Of a stretch of 40,085 nt of DNA, positions 1 to 7,582 are shown in pieces. Location of the stretch: positions 1 through 40,085 of the forward strand of contig CATXWM010000021.1 of the NCBI GenBank assembly GCA_958403205.1, given 5' to 3'. The notes under the pieces are model-generated. The model ran no database searches. It was not told the DNA's origin and saw nothing but the letters and a program-made list of their open reading frames with translations. The stretch comes from an uncultured Collinsella sp. GTDB taxonomy: Bacteria; Actinomycetota; Coriobacteriia; Coriobacteriales; Coriobacteriaceae. Numbering within the stretch: the first letter of the stretch is position 1; each line of letters opens with the position of its first letter. A program made the position numbers and the translations under genes.

Positions 1-55
1 GAGCACAACCTTGCCAAGGTTGGGGTCGCGGGTTCGAGCCCCGTTGTCCGCTCCA
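1..55 (+). tRNA. tRNA-Gly (GCC), 3' part
   Basis: The window opens inside a tRNA gene. Its 55 bases are identical to the 3' part of the complete tRNA-Gly at 2267-2342. They include the end of the D-arm, an anticodon stem with loop TTGCCAA (anticodon GCC), the T-arm with GGTTCGAGCC, and the 3' acceptor half ending in an encoded CCA. The 5' 21 bases lie outside the window. Confidence 0.95.
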
Positions 56-63
56 ACTATCTT

Positions 64-90
64 ACGCGGTTCTAACGAACCGCGTTTTTT
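64..90 (+). terminator. Rho-independent terminator after tRNA-Gly
   Basis: A perfect 9-bp stem (ACGCGGTTC / GAACCGCGT) closes a TAAC tetraloop and is followed by a run of six T. It lies 9 bases after the CCA end of the first tRNA-Gly. Confidence 0.9.
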
Positions 91-101
91 GTTGACGCTG
101 C

Positions 102-206
102 GCGAGCCCCGGGCACCCCATCTTGCCCCCTCAATCGTCGGTCGCGTACATAAAGTACGCTTCCCTCCTCTTTCGCGGCAACCTGGGGCACCCGGAGCCC
201 GCTCGC
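102..206. repeat. Imperfect long palindrome (~105 bp) upstream of the alpha-glucosidase gene
   Basis: Nested inverted repeats share one centre. The outer arms are GCGAGC (102-107) and GCTCGC (201-206). The middle arms are 109-127 and 177-195, with 15 of 19 positions pairing. The inner arms are GCGTAC (144-149) and GTACGC (155-160). No coding frame here looks real. It resembles in size and layout the other large intergenic palindromes of this window. Function is unknown; it could be a folded RNA leader or a mobile palindromic unit. Confidence 0.5.
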
Positions 207-245
207 TGTTGTGGCCGGGGGAGTGAGTCTTCCGTTCTTTTCACT

Positions 246-257
246 AATCGATCGATT
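246..257. promoter_or_regulatory. Candidate operator (12-bp perfect palindrome)
   Basis: AATCGATCGATT is a perfect palindrome with a central CG, about 135-175 bases before the alpha-glucosidase start. LacI-family repressors of sugar genes often bind A/T-flanked palindromes with a central CG. No regulator gene adjoins it in the window, so this is suggestion only. The rest of 207-392 holds no convincing gene. Confidence 0.25.
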
Positions 258-421
258 CGTCCCAGGAGGCTCGAGCCCGAGAGGGAGCGAGCGTTTTGGG
301 GCGTGGCTGTGGCGTTGTTTGCCGCGAATGTCAGCTTTGGGCGTATCATCGTGGGCATCTCGCAAAACCTCGTTGCAAGGGAGGCTCACCCCATGGCTGC
401 AGAAAAGTCCTCTTCGCGCTC

Positions 422-2125
422 ATGGATGTCCGATGCCGGATCTATCAGATCTACCCGCGTTCGTTTAAGGATTCGACTGGTTCGGGTCTGGGCGATATCG
501 CGGGCATTACCCAGCAGATGGACTATCTTGAGCGGCTGGGCATCGAGGCCATCTGGCTGAGCCCGTTTTACCCTTCGCCTCTTGTCGATGGCGGCTATGA
601 TGTGGCGGACTACTGCGATGTCGACCCACGTCTCGGCTCGCTTGACGACTTCGATGACATGATCGCTGCGGCTCACGCGCGCGGCATCAAGGTCATCGTC
701 GACATCGTGCCCAACCATTCATCCAACCAGCACCCCTGGTTCAAAGCCGCTCTTGCCGCCGGCCCCGGATCGCCCGAGCGCGCCCGTTATATCTTCCGCG
801 ATGGTCGCGGCGAGCATGGCGAGCTGCCTCCCACCAATTGGAATGCCAACTTTGGCGGCCCCGCCTGGACGCGTGTTGCGGACGGTCAATGGTATCTGCA
901 CATGTTTACGCCCGAGCAGCCGGACTTTGACTGGTCATGCCCCGACGTTCACGCGTTCTTTTGCGACGTCCTGGCGTTTTGGAGCGATCGAGGCGTCGAT
1001 GGCTTTCGCATCGATGTGGCGCACGGTCTCGCCAAGGATCTCGACCGCGATGACCTCGACCGGTGGCATCTCGCCGAGGGCGATGACATGGTTGACGACG
1101 GCACCCATCCGCTGTGGGACCGCAACGAGGTCCACGAGATCTATCGCGAGTGGCGCCGCGTGTTCGACCGCTATAATCCGCCGCGCAGCGCCGTTGCCGA
1201 GGCGTGGGTGCTGCCTGAGCGCCAGTATCTCTATGCGCGTCCCAGCGAGCTTGGCCAGACATTCAACTTTGAGTTTGCCAAGGCCACTTGGACCTATGAT
1301 GACATGCACACTGCAATCGAGAAGGGCTTGAAGGCAGCCGTTGAATCCGATTCCGCCTCGACCTGGGTACTCTCCAACCACGACGTGCCGCGCGTGGCGA
1401 CGCGCTATGCCCTGCCGCAAATCAAGGCGACGCGCTACCACCAGATTGCGCTCGACTGGCTCTTACGCGACGGGTCGTCTTATGACGAGGACCGTGAACT
1501 CGGCGAGCGCCGCGCGCGGGCGGCCCTTTTGCTTGAACTGGCGCTTCCGGGCTCGGCATACGTGTATCAGGGTGAGGAGCTCGGTCTTTTTGAGGTGGCT
1601 GATATCCCGTGGGCTGCACTCGAAGATCCCACTGCAACCAATACGCGCGGACCGAAGCGCGAGAAGGGGCGCGACGGCTGTCGTGTGCCCCTGCCGTGGG
1701 TAGCGGCGGACGATCCCGCGCAGGGCGGATCGTTTGGGTTTTCGCCGGCGGACGCTGATGCGGCGCCCCATCTGCCGCAGCCTGCATGGTTTTCCGATTA
1801 TGCTGCCGATAGGGAAGAAACGGACCCGACATCGATGCTTGCGCTCTATCGTGACGCTCTCTGGCTGCGGCGCAAGCTGCGCGGGTGCGCCAACGATCTT
1901 GCGTGGCTCGATCTTGACGGGCGCACCGGTCTTGCGGATGGTGCCGAGGGCGCTGAGGGCGGCGTTATCGCCTATCGCCGCGACAACGGCTGGGCGTGCG
2001 TGACGAACTTCGGCGCAGCACCCGTGGAGCTGCCGGCGGGCAGGGTCCTGCTCACCTCATCACCGCTTGCAGACGGCAGGCTCGCGCAGGACAGCTCTGC
2101 CTGGATTATGCTCGGTGAGATGTAA
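422..2125 (+). CDS. GH13 family alpha-glucosidase (oligo-1,6-/alpha-1,4-glucosidase type), N-terminus probably frameshifted
   Basis: A cytoplasmic-type glycoside hydrolase 13 enzyme releasing glucose from the non-reducing ends of alpha-glucosides such as maltose or isomaltose; exact specificity is not readable. The N-terminal IYQIYPRSF strand and the GH13 catalytic residues are visible: nucleophile D198 in GFRIDVAH, acid/base E260 in AEAW, and D321 in SNHD (counted from the ATG at 422). As drawn it is 567 aa with no signal peptide, and this ATG has no Shine-Dalgarno sequence. In another frame an ATG at 393 sits 8 bases after AAGGGAGG and reads MAAEKSSSRSWMSDA, then loses frame at 437-440, exactly where the family has DAVIYQIYPRSF. 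A one-base deletion (GTG to GG at 438-439) explains this. The gene is either mutated at its start or carries a sequencing error. It lies alone between two tRNA-Gly genes. Confidence 0.85.
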   Translation: MDVRCRIYQIYPRSFKDSTGSGLGDIAGITQQMDYLERLGIEAIWLSPFYPSPLVDGGYDVADYCDVDPRLGSLDDFDDMIAAAHARGIKVIVDIVPNHSSNQHPWFKAALAAGPGSPERARYIFRDGRGEHGELPPTNWNANFGGPAWTRVADGQWYLHMFTPEQPDFDWSCPDVHAFFCDVLAFWSDRGVDGFRIDVAHGLAKDLDRDDLDRWHLAEGDDMVDDGTHPLWDRNEVHEIYREWRRVFDRYNPPRSAVAEAWVLPERQYLYARPSELGQTFNFEFAKATWTYDDMHTAIEKGLKAAVESDSASTWVLSNHDVPRVATRYALPQIKATRYHQIALDWLLRDGSSYDEDRELGERRARAALLLELALPGSAYVYQGEELGLFEVADIPWAALEDPTATNTRGPKREKGRDGCRVPLPWVAADDPAQGGSFGFSPADADAAPHLPQPAWFSDYAADREETDPTSMLALYRDALWLRRKLRGCANDLAWLDLDGRTGLADGAEGAEGGVIAYRRDNGWACVTNFGAAPVELPAGRVLLTSSPLADGRLAQDSSAWIMLGEM

Positions 2126-2225
2126 GGGCCTCTTGCGGCGAGTTTGCGTTTGCCTACGCCTTCCGTGGTGGCTGATGTCTTCGCGAGGTTCGCGAGGGCG
2201 TCGCAAAACTTTTCAAAAAAAGTTC

Positions 2226-2254
2226 TTGCATAGGATGCGGGCATCACGTAAGAT
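2226..2254 (+). promoter_or_regulatory. tRNA operon promoter
   Basis: A -35 TTGCAT (2226-2231) and a -10 TAAGAT (2249-2254) are separated by exactly 17 bases, and the tRNA begins 12 bases after the -10. The stretch upstream is A/T-rich (2210-2225), like an UP element. It would drive the Gly-Val tRNA pair. Confidence 0.75.
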
Positions 2255-2266
2255 TAATCCTCGTAA

Positions 2267-2342
2267 GCGGACATGGCTCAGTTGGTAGAGCACAACCTTG
2301 CCAAGGTTGGGGTCGCGGGTTCGAGCCCCGTTGTCCGCTCCA
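2267..2342 (+). tRNA. tRNA-Gly (GCC)
   Basis: Complete cloverleaf. The acceptor stem is GCGGACA / TGTCCGC with discriminator T and encoded CCA (2340-2342). The anticodon loop TTGCCAA gives anticodon GCC. The last 55 bases are identical to the partial tRNA at 1-55, so the gene is duplicated on both sides of the alpha-glucosidase. Confidence 0.97.
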
Positions 2343-2345
2343 TTT

Positions 2346-2420
2346 GGGCGTTTAGCTCAGGGGGAGAGCGCTTCCCTGACACGGAAGAGGTCAGAAGTTC
2401 AAATCTTCTAACGCCCACCA
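2346..2420 (+). tRNA. tRNA-Val (GAC)
   Basis: Acceptor stem GGGCGTT / AACGCCC, anticodon stem CTTCC / GGAAG with loop CTGACAC (anticodon GAC), and an encoded CCA at 2418-2420. It lies three bases after tRNA-Gly and is co-transcribed with it. Confidence 0.96.
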
Positions 2421-2428
2421 AATGTTCG

Positions 2429-2461
2429 CAGCTCAGAGGCTATGTCCTCTGGGCTGTTTTG
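2429..2461 (+). terminator. Rho-independent terminator of the tRNA operon
   Basis: An 11-bp stem (2429-2439 with 2446-2456, one G-T wobble) is followed by TTTTGTTTT. It lies 9 bases after tRNA-Val. Confidence 0.85.
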
Positions 2462-2538
2462 TTTTGGTTGCCAAATGTGTCGCCAAATACGTCACCAAAT
2501 TTCGAGTTTTTTTGATCTGTCGGGATGCTTCTCAGTAG
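2440..2538 (-). pseudogene. Possible C-terminal remnant of a tyrosine integrase beside tRNA-Val
   Basis: On the minus strand a frame open from 2538 to a TAG at 2442-2440 encodes a 32-residue tail containing KFGDVFGDTFGNQNKTAQ, directly abutting tRNA-Val. Its DNA is three 12-base units (CCAAAT plus six bases, 2472-2507). Similar repetitive FG-type tails occur, as far as I recall, at the C-termini of some Gram-positive phage integrases that use tRNA genes as attachment sites. No upstream catalytic region survives. The plain alternative is a small tandem repeat without coding history. The rest of 2540-2800 shows no gene. Confidence 0.22.
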
Positions 2539-2828
2539 TCATCCGAGAAAACTCTCATCTTCTCCGTTTGCATGCACACATCTTTCAAGGATTCGCGCCG
2601 CGGTTGCATGAAGCTCGGCAAGGCACGACCGCAACATGTTGGTCAAGCATAATCTTTTGGAATCTTTTGGCGTGAGCGGCTTGGTTTTGGTAGGATTTGT
2701 CAGCGGCTTGACAAGGGGGTTTTATAACTGCCATGCAGGTAGCCGTGTTGGTAACGTTTTACCGACTTGACAAGAACTCATCATAATTAATGCGTCTGTA
2801 AATTGACCAATTGCTTTGACCTGCTGAA

Positions 2829-2876
2829 ACACTATATGTTGTGTTTAACCTAAAAAAAGAATACAGGATATAGATG
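2829..2876 (+). promoter_or_regulatory. Tandem NrdR boxes upstream of nrdD
   Basis: ACACTATATGTTGTGT (2829-2844) closely fits the 16-bp NrdR box consensus ACACwATATATwGTGT. A weaker box, ATACAGGATATAGATG (2861-2876), starts 32 bases later, matching the usual three-turn spacing of paired NrdR boxes. A possible -35 TTGCTT (2811-2816) and -10 TATATG (2833-2838), 16 bases apart, would put the first box over the promoter. NrdR represses ribonucleotide reductase genes when (d)ATP is high. Its own gene is not in this window. The nrdD leader between box and start is about 225 bases and holds nothing else recognised. Confidence 0.75.
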
Positions 2877-3100
2877 CCTCTTTGTCGTATGATAGATGGC
2901 GGACAGAGAGCGAGAACCTTATTCGCCCCATTTGGATGGATCTTTGAGCCCCTGGATTGGTTGCGAGGATTGTCCGCATGAGGGCCTATGGTTATCGAGA
3001 ACACAGATTGCGCAACGGCGCCGCAAGACAGGGCCAAACCCTGCCGGGCATCGTTTGGCTCTGAAGCGCAATGAGGCTACGATGCGAAAGAGGCAAGAGG

Positions 3101-5323
3101 ATGAAGATCATCAAGCGCAGCGGCACCGAGGTTACCTTTGACATCGATAAGATCGTCAATGCGATCCGCGCCGCAAACTTGGAGGTCGAGGAAGGCTCTC
3201 GCCTTACCGACCGCCAGGTGATCTATGCGGCACAAAACGTCGCCGAGGCATGTGAGAAGGCCGGCCACACCGTATCGGTCGAGGAGATCCAGGATCTGGT
3301 CGAGGACGAGATTATGCGTCTCGACTGCTACGAGGTTGCCCGCCACTACATCATCTATCGCTATGTTCAGAGCCTGAAGCGCCAAAAGAACACGACCGAC
3401 GACAAAATCCTGTCGCTGATCGAATGCAACAACGAAGAGGTCAAGCAGGAGAACTCTAACAAGAACCCGACCGTCAACTCCGTTCAGCGCGACTACATGG
3501 CCGGCGAGATTTCCAAGGACCTGACGCAGCGCGTGCTGCTGCCCCAGGAGATCGTGGATGCTCACAACGAGGGTCTGATTCACTTCCACGATTCGGACTA
3601 CTTTGCCCAGCACATGCATAACTGTGACCTGGTGAACCTGGAGGATATGCTCCAGAACGGCACCGTTATCTCGGGCACGCTGATCGAGAAGCCGCACAGC
3701 TTCTCGACTGCCTGCAACATCGCGACGCAGATCATCGCCCAGGTTGCTTCCTCGCAGTACGGCGGCCAGTCAATTTCGCTGACCCATCTCGCCCCGTTCG
3801 TTGAGGTTAGCCGTCAAAAGATTCGCGGCGAGGTCGCTCGCGAGCTTGAGGAGCTCGGTGTTTCGGCATCTGCCGAGAAGGTTCGCGAGGTCGTTGAGGA
3901 TCGCCTGCGCGATGAGATCCGTCGCGGCGTCCAGACGATTCAGTATCAGGTCGTGACCCTTATGACCACGAATGGCCAGGCGCCGTTCGTGACGGTCTTT
4001 ATGTATCTCAACGAGGCCCGTACGCCTCAGGAGAAGCACGACCTTGCCATGATCGTGGAGGAGACGCTTCGCCAGCGCTACGAGGGCGTTAAGAACGAGG
4101 CTGGCGTGTGGATTACCCCGGCATTCCCCAAGCTTATCTACGTGCTCGAGGACGATAACGTTCACGAGAATTCCCCGTACTTCTACCTGACCCAGCTGGC
4201 TGCCAAGTGCACCGCCAAGCGCATGGTGCCCGACTACATCTCTGAGAAGAAGATGCGTGAGCTCAAGCTGTCTAAGGGTGAGACCGCCGGCAATGGCGAT
4301 TGCTACACCTGCATGGGTTGCCGCAGCTTCCTGACGCCCGACCGTTCGGGCAACGGCTTTAACAATGTTGCCAACGCGCTGAACTATGACCCGACCAAAC
4401 CTAAGTACTATGGCCGCTTTAACCAGGGTGTTGTGACCATCAACCTGCCCGATGTCGCACTGAGCTCGCATCAGGACATGGACAAGTTCTGGAAGATCTT
4501 CGACGAGCGCCTTGAGCTGTGCCATCGTGCCCTGCTGTGCCGTCATGAGCGCCTGATGGGCACGCTTTCGGATGCCGCACCGATTCTGTGGCAGTACGGC
4601 GCCCTGGCGCGCCTTAAGAAGGGCGAGACGATCGACAAACTGCTCGTGGGCGGCTATTCCACCATCAGCTTGGGGTATGCCGGTCTGTATGAGTGCGTCA
4701 AGTACATGACGGGCCACAGTCACACCGAGAAGGAAGGCACGCCCTTTGCCATGGCCGTCATGCAGCACATGAACGACAAATGCGCCGAGTGGAAGGCCGA
4801 AAGCGATATCGACTTCTCGCTGTACGGCACCCCGCTTGAGTCGACGACCTACAAGTTCGCCAAGTGCCTGCAGCGTCGTTTTGGCATTATTCCAGGTGTG
4901 ACGGACAAGGGCTACATTACCAACAGCTACCACGTCCATGTGTCCGAGGAGATTGATGCTTTCGATAAGCTCAAGTTTGAGGGCATGTTCCAGCAGCTTT
5001 CGCCGGGCGGTGCCATCTCCTACGTCGAGGTTCCTAACATGCAGGACAACCTTAAGGCTGTCATTCGCGTGATGCAGTACATCTACGACAACATCATGTA
5101 TGCCGAGCTCAACACCAAGAGCGATTACTGCCAGGTGTGCGGCTATGACGGCGAGATCAAGATTGTCGAGGATGACGGCAAGCTGGTGTGGGAGTGCCCC
5201 AACTGCGGCAACCGCGATCAGGAGAAGATGAACGTCGCCCGTCGTACGTGCGGCTACATCGGTACCCAATTCTGGAACCAGGGTCGAACCGAGGAGATCC
5301 GCGACCGCGTGCTGCATCTCTAA
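3101..5323 (+). CDS. nrdD: Anaerobic (class III) ribonucleoside-triphosphate reductase
   Basis: Reduces ribonucleoside triphosphates to dNTPs without oxygen through a glycyl radical. The 740-aa protein starts with an ATP-cone allosteric domain (about residues 3-95, MKIIKRSGTEV...) and continues with the catalytic barrel. A C-terminal zinc ribbon carries two CxxC pairs (CQVC and CPNC), and the radical motif RRTCGYIG places the glycyl radical at G718. The ATG at 3101 was chosen because it matches the family start and has AAAGAGG at 3087-3093 seven bases upstream; an earlier in-frame codon at 3071 lacks a good site. It is preceded by NrdR boxes and followed by the activase gene nrdG. The last 10 codons form one arm of a 228-bp palindrome. 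Confidence 0.97.
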   Translation: MKIIKRSGTEVTFDIDKIVNAIRAANLEVEEGSRLTDRQVIYAAQNVAEACEKAGHTVSVEEIQDLVEDEIMRLDCYEVARHYIIYRYVQSLKRQKNTTDDKILSLIECNNEEVKQENSNKNPTVNSVQRDYMAGEISKDLTQRVLLPQEIVDAHNEGLIHFHDSDYFAQHMHNCDLVNLEDMLQNGTVISGTLIEKPHSFSTACNIATQIIAQVASSQYGGQSISLTHLAPFVEVSRQKIRGEVARELEELGVSASAEKVREVVEDRLRDEIRRGVQTIQYQVVTLMTTNGQAPFVTVFMYLNEARTPQEKHDLAMIVEETLRQRYEGVKNEAGVWITPAFPKLIYVLEDDNVHENSPYFYLTQLAAKCTAKRMVPDYISEKKMRELKLSKGETAGNGDCYTCMGCRSFLTPDRSGNGFNNVANALNYDPTKPKYYGRFNQGVVTINLPDVALSSHQDMDKFWKIFDERLELCHRALLCRHERLMGTLSDAAPILWQYGALARLKKGETIDKLLVGGYSTISLGYAGLYECVKYMTGHSHTEKEGTPFAMAVMQHMNDKCAEWKAESDIDFSLYGTPLESTTYKFAKCLQRRFGIIPGVTDKGYITNSYHVHVSEEIDAFDKLKFEGMFQQLSPGGAISYVEVPNMQDNLKAVIRVMQYIYDNIMYAELNTKSDYCQVCGYDGEIKIVEDDGKLVWECPNCGNRDQEKMNVARRTCGYIGTQFWNQGRTEEIRDRVLHL

Positions 5324-5517
5324 TAACCATCCCAAGCTGCCCCGTAGCGAGGCCCCGGACCTTTACTCGCTATTTCGGACAGTCCTGGCTCACGACGGAG
5401 GCGCCACTGGCGCCTCCTGTTCGTGCGGAACTCATATCGAGCAAAGGTCCGGGGCCTCGCTACGGGGCAGCCAAGTTGACGTAGTTGAGATGCAGCATGC
5501 GGTCTGCTCACTCCTCG
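5290..5517. repeat. 228-bp palindrome containing an inverted copy of the nrdD 3' end
   Basis: Arms pair around a centre at about 5407. They are a 9-bp hairpin GGAGGCGCC/GGCGCCTCC (5397-5417), perfect 29-bp arms (5336-5364 with 5443-5471), 18-bp arms with one mismatch (5303-5320 with 5487-5504), and 7-bp arms (5290-5296 with 5511-5517). The outer left arms lie inside nrdD. Read on the minus strand, the right arms spell EE-x-x-DR-x-LHL, the nrdD C-terminal residues, with a stop among them. The transcript would fold into a very long hairpin at the nrdD 3' end, which may terminate or stabilise the mRNA. Between this element and 5651 there is no gene. Confidence 0.85.
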
Positions 5518-5650
5518 AAGTTCTTAGCGGAAATAATTCGAGCTGCAGATACGATTTACTTGCGATGGCGGTTGAGCCGCAACCCAGTTTTTATTAGACC
5601 TCGAACCCTATGCTCGATGTTCGCTTCGTTCATTGAGTTACCCTTTGCAT

Positions 5651-5734
5651 GAGGCCGGGACATATCGTCCCGCCCGCAGTTTCGCAGGCCGTAGGCCGAG
5701 AATGTTTGAGGACGGGATGATATGTCCCGGCCTC
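5651..5734. repeat. Palindromic element immediately before nrdG
   Basis: Twenty-four-base arms (5651-5674 and 5711-5734) differ from perfect pairing at only a few positions. The right arm ends three bases before the nrdG ribosome-binding site (GGGAG, 5737-5741). In RNA the hairpin would sit directly against the start region of nrdG and could limit read-through or protect the message. Confidence 0.7.
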
Positions 5735-5749
5735 CCGGGAGAGTTACTT

Positions 5750-6331
5750 ATGAACTACGCGAACATTAAGTATTTCGACATTGCTGATGGGGAAGGTGTT
5801 CGTACTTCTCTGTTTGTGAGTGGGTGCCGTCGTGGGTGCAAGAATTGCTTTAACTCCGTCGCGTGGGACTTTGCCGCGGGTGAACCGTTCGACCGTGCCG
5901 TCGAGGACAAGATTATCGACAGTCTTGACCATCCCTTTATTGATGGCCTGACGATTCTGGGTGGCGAGCCCATGGAACCCGAGAATCAGGCGGGTCTCGT
6001 TGACTTTATCGAACGCGTGCGTGCGGCCTATCCTGTGGAGTCGGGGAAGACCATTTGGTGCTTTACCGGCGACGTGCTCGAGGAACTTATGCCGGGCGGC
6101 CGTCATCATACCGAGGTGACGGACCGTATCCTTGCCTGCCTCGATATGTTGGTGGACGGCCCGTTCGTTCAAGACCTGTACGATATCTCCTTGCGTTTTA
6201 GGGGTTCGAGTAATCAGCGGGTGATCGACATGAACGCCACGCGCACTCGTGCCGCGCGCGAGGGCGTTTCGCTTTGCGACGCTGTGGAGCTTTGGCGAGA
6301 CGATCCGGTCTATTCGACCCATACTATGTAG
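5750..6331 (+). CDS. nrdG: Anaerobic ribonucleotide reductase activating protein (radical SAM)
   Basis: Activates NrdD by making its glycyl radical with S-adenosylmethionine and a [4Fe-4S] cluster. The 193-aa protein begins MNYANIKYFDIADGEGVR and has the radical-SAM cysteines C26, C30 and C33 in CRRGCKNC, followed by the GGEP motif. The ATG at 5750 follows GGGAG by eight bases; longer in-frame extensions would translate the palindrome and are rejected. It is 426 bases downstream of nrdD, an unusually large gap for this pair, filled by two palindromic elements. Confidence 0.96.
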   Translation: MNYANIKYFDIADGEGVRTSLFVSGCRRGCKNCFNSVAWDFAAGEPFDRAVEDKIIDSLDHPFIDGLTILGGEPMEPENQAGLVDFIERVRAAYPVESGKTIWCFTGDVLEELMPGGRHHTEVTDRILACLDMLVDGPFVQDLYDISLRFRGSSNQRVIDMNATRTRAAREGVSLCDAVELWRDDPVYSTHTM

Positions 6332-6397
6332 CTTGTGGCCGATGCCGGAGGGCGTGGTACCATAGCGCGAACGCAAAATCGGAAGAGTGAGGCCTAG

Positions 6398-6955
6398 ATG
6401 GTCGATCAGGAAAAAGTTGAGACCGCCATAAAGCTGTTGCTTGAGGGCATAGGCGAGGACCCAACTCGTGAGGGCCTGCTGGAGACGCCGGCACGCGTCG
6501 CCCGTATGTATGGCGAGATTGCCGGCGGCATGGACCAGAGCGCTGAGGAGCACCTGTCCAAAACTTTTGCCGTCGCTTCGAACGATTTAGTTATCGAGCG
6601 CGACATCACGTTTTACTCGCTGTGCGAGCACCATCTGCTGCCGTTTTATGGCAAGGCTGCGATCGGCTATATCCCTAACGGCCGCGTGGCGGGTCTGTCT
6701 AAGCTTGCTCGCACGGTTGAGGTCTATGCCCGTCGTCTGCAGCTGCAGGAGCAGCTGTGTACACAGGTTGCCGATGCCCTCATGGAATATCTTGCCCCCC
6801 AAGGGGCAATCGTGCTGATGGAAGCCGAGCATATGTGCATGACCATGCGCGGCGTGCAAAAGCCCGGTACCAAGACCGTAACGCTTGCTCGTCGCGGTGT
6901 CTTCGAGACCGATCCGTCGCTCGAGGAGCGATTCTTTAGGATGCTGGGCCGCTAA
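6398..6955 (+). CDS. folE: GTP cyclohydrolase I
   Basis: Converts GTP to 7,8-dihydroneopterin triphosphate, the first step of folate synthesis and also the entry to 7-deazaguanine compounds. The 185-aa length is normal for the type I enzyme. Zinc ligands are C76, H79 (in SLCEHHLLPF) and C147 (in HMCMTMRG). GPDP-type active-site context (VQKPGTKTVT) is near the C-terminus. It starts a group with the HD gene two bases downstream and folB. Confidence 0.97.
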   Translation: MVDQEKVETAIKLLLEGIGEDPTREGLLETPARVARMYGEIAGGMDQSAEEHLSKTFAVASNDLVIERDITFYSLCEHHLLPFYGKAAIGYIPNGRVAGLSKLARTVEVYARRLQLQEQLCTQVADALMEYLAPQGAIVLMEAEHMCMTMRGVQKPGTKTVTLARRGVFETDPSLEERFFRMLGR

Positions 6956-6957
6956 CC

Positions 6958-7539
6958 ATGAGAGTCGTCAACGACTTTGCATCGAAGACCGATGAAGGAA
7001 CGTCGCGTCGCGGCTTTATGGCTTCGGGCCTGACTCCCTTTGGTGCCATGCCTCGCATTGATTACATCTGTGCCAACGGACTGTTCCGGCGGCATCTGGG
7101 AAACATTGCGCAGTTGGAATCGGGGCGCATCTTTTGCCGCCACGGTATCGACCATCTGCTGGATGTCGCCCGTATTATGTGGATCAAGAATCTCGAGGAA
7201 GAGCTCAAATTTGACCGCGAGGTTATCTATGCCACGGCACTTCTTCACGATATCGGCAAAGATGAACAGTATGAATCGGGTATATCCCATGATGTTGCAA
7301 GCGAACGCGTCGCTGATGCGATTCTCGGCGGCATGCCCGATGACGTGGCGTTTGAACCGGCCGATGCCGCAGCCATTAAGACGGCCATTCTGGGCCATCG
7401 GAAGCTGCGCGTGAACAGCCAACCGCTTGAGCGTCTGCTCTATGCAGCCGACAAAGCGTCGCGCGCCTGCTTTGCATGCCCCGCGCGCAATGCTTGCAAC
7501 TGGAGCGACGATAAAAAGAACCTGTCGATTCGCGTGTAG
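6958..7539 (+). CDS. HD-domain phosphohydrolase-like protein
   Basis: A 193-aa protein with an HD metal site: an upstream histidine in RHGIDH, the HD pair in LLHDIGKDE, and later H/D residues around SHDVAS and LYAADKAS. The C-terminus carries CFACPARNAC, a cysteine cluster of the form Cx2Cx5C that may bind metal. It starts two bases after the folE stop, which suggests translational coupling. HD proteins commonly sit beside folE in actinobacteria. Their role there is not settled; removal of phosphate from the pterin intermediate is one possibility and is inference only. An alternative internal ATG at 7048 has no ribosome-binding site. Confidence 0.8.
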   Translation: MRVVNDFASKTDEGTSRRGFMASGLTPFGAMPRIDYICANGLFRRHLGNIAQLESGRIFCRHGIDHLLDVARIMWIKNLEEELKFDREVIYATALLHDIGKDEQYESGISHDVASERVADAILGGMPDDVAFEPADAAAIKTAILGHRKLRVNSQPLERLLYAADKASRACFACPARNACNWSDDKKNLSIRV

Positions 7540-7582
7540 TTAGTTTGCGCGGTCGGGGTTCTAAGCGAAGGAGACGATCGCG

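Noticed and set aside
2472..2507. CRISPR-like repeats
   Set aside because: Only three 12-base units without spacers. No cas genes or repeat-spacer pattern occur anywhere in the window.
3770..5335. A 521-codon minus-strand open frame opposite nrdD
   Set aside because: Antisense shadow caused by high-GC codon bias. The plus-strand NrdD has full catalytic motifs.
5188..5511. Overlapping open frames on both strands downstream of nrdD encoding similar peptides
   Set aside because: The similarity of the two peptides comes from the perfect palindrome at 5336-5471; neither frame has a ribosome-binding site or family match.
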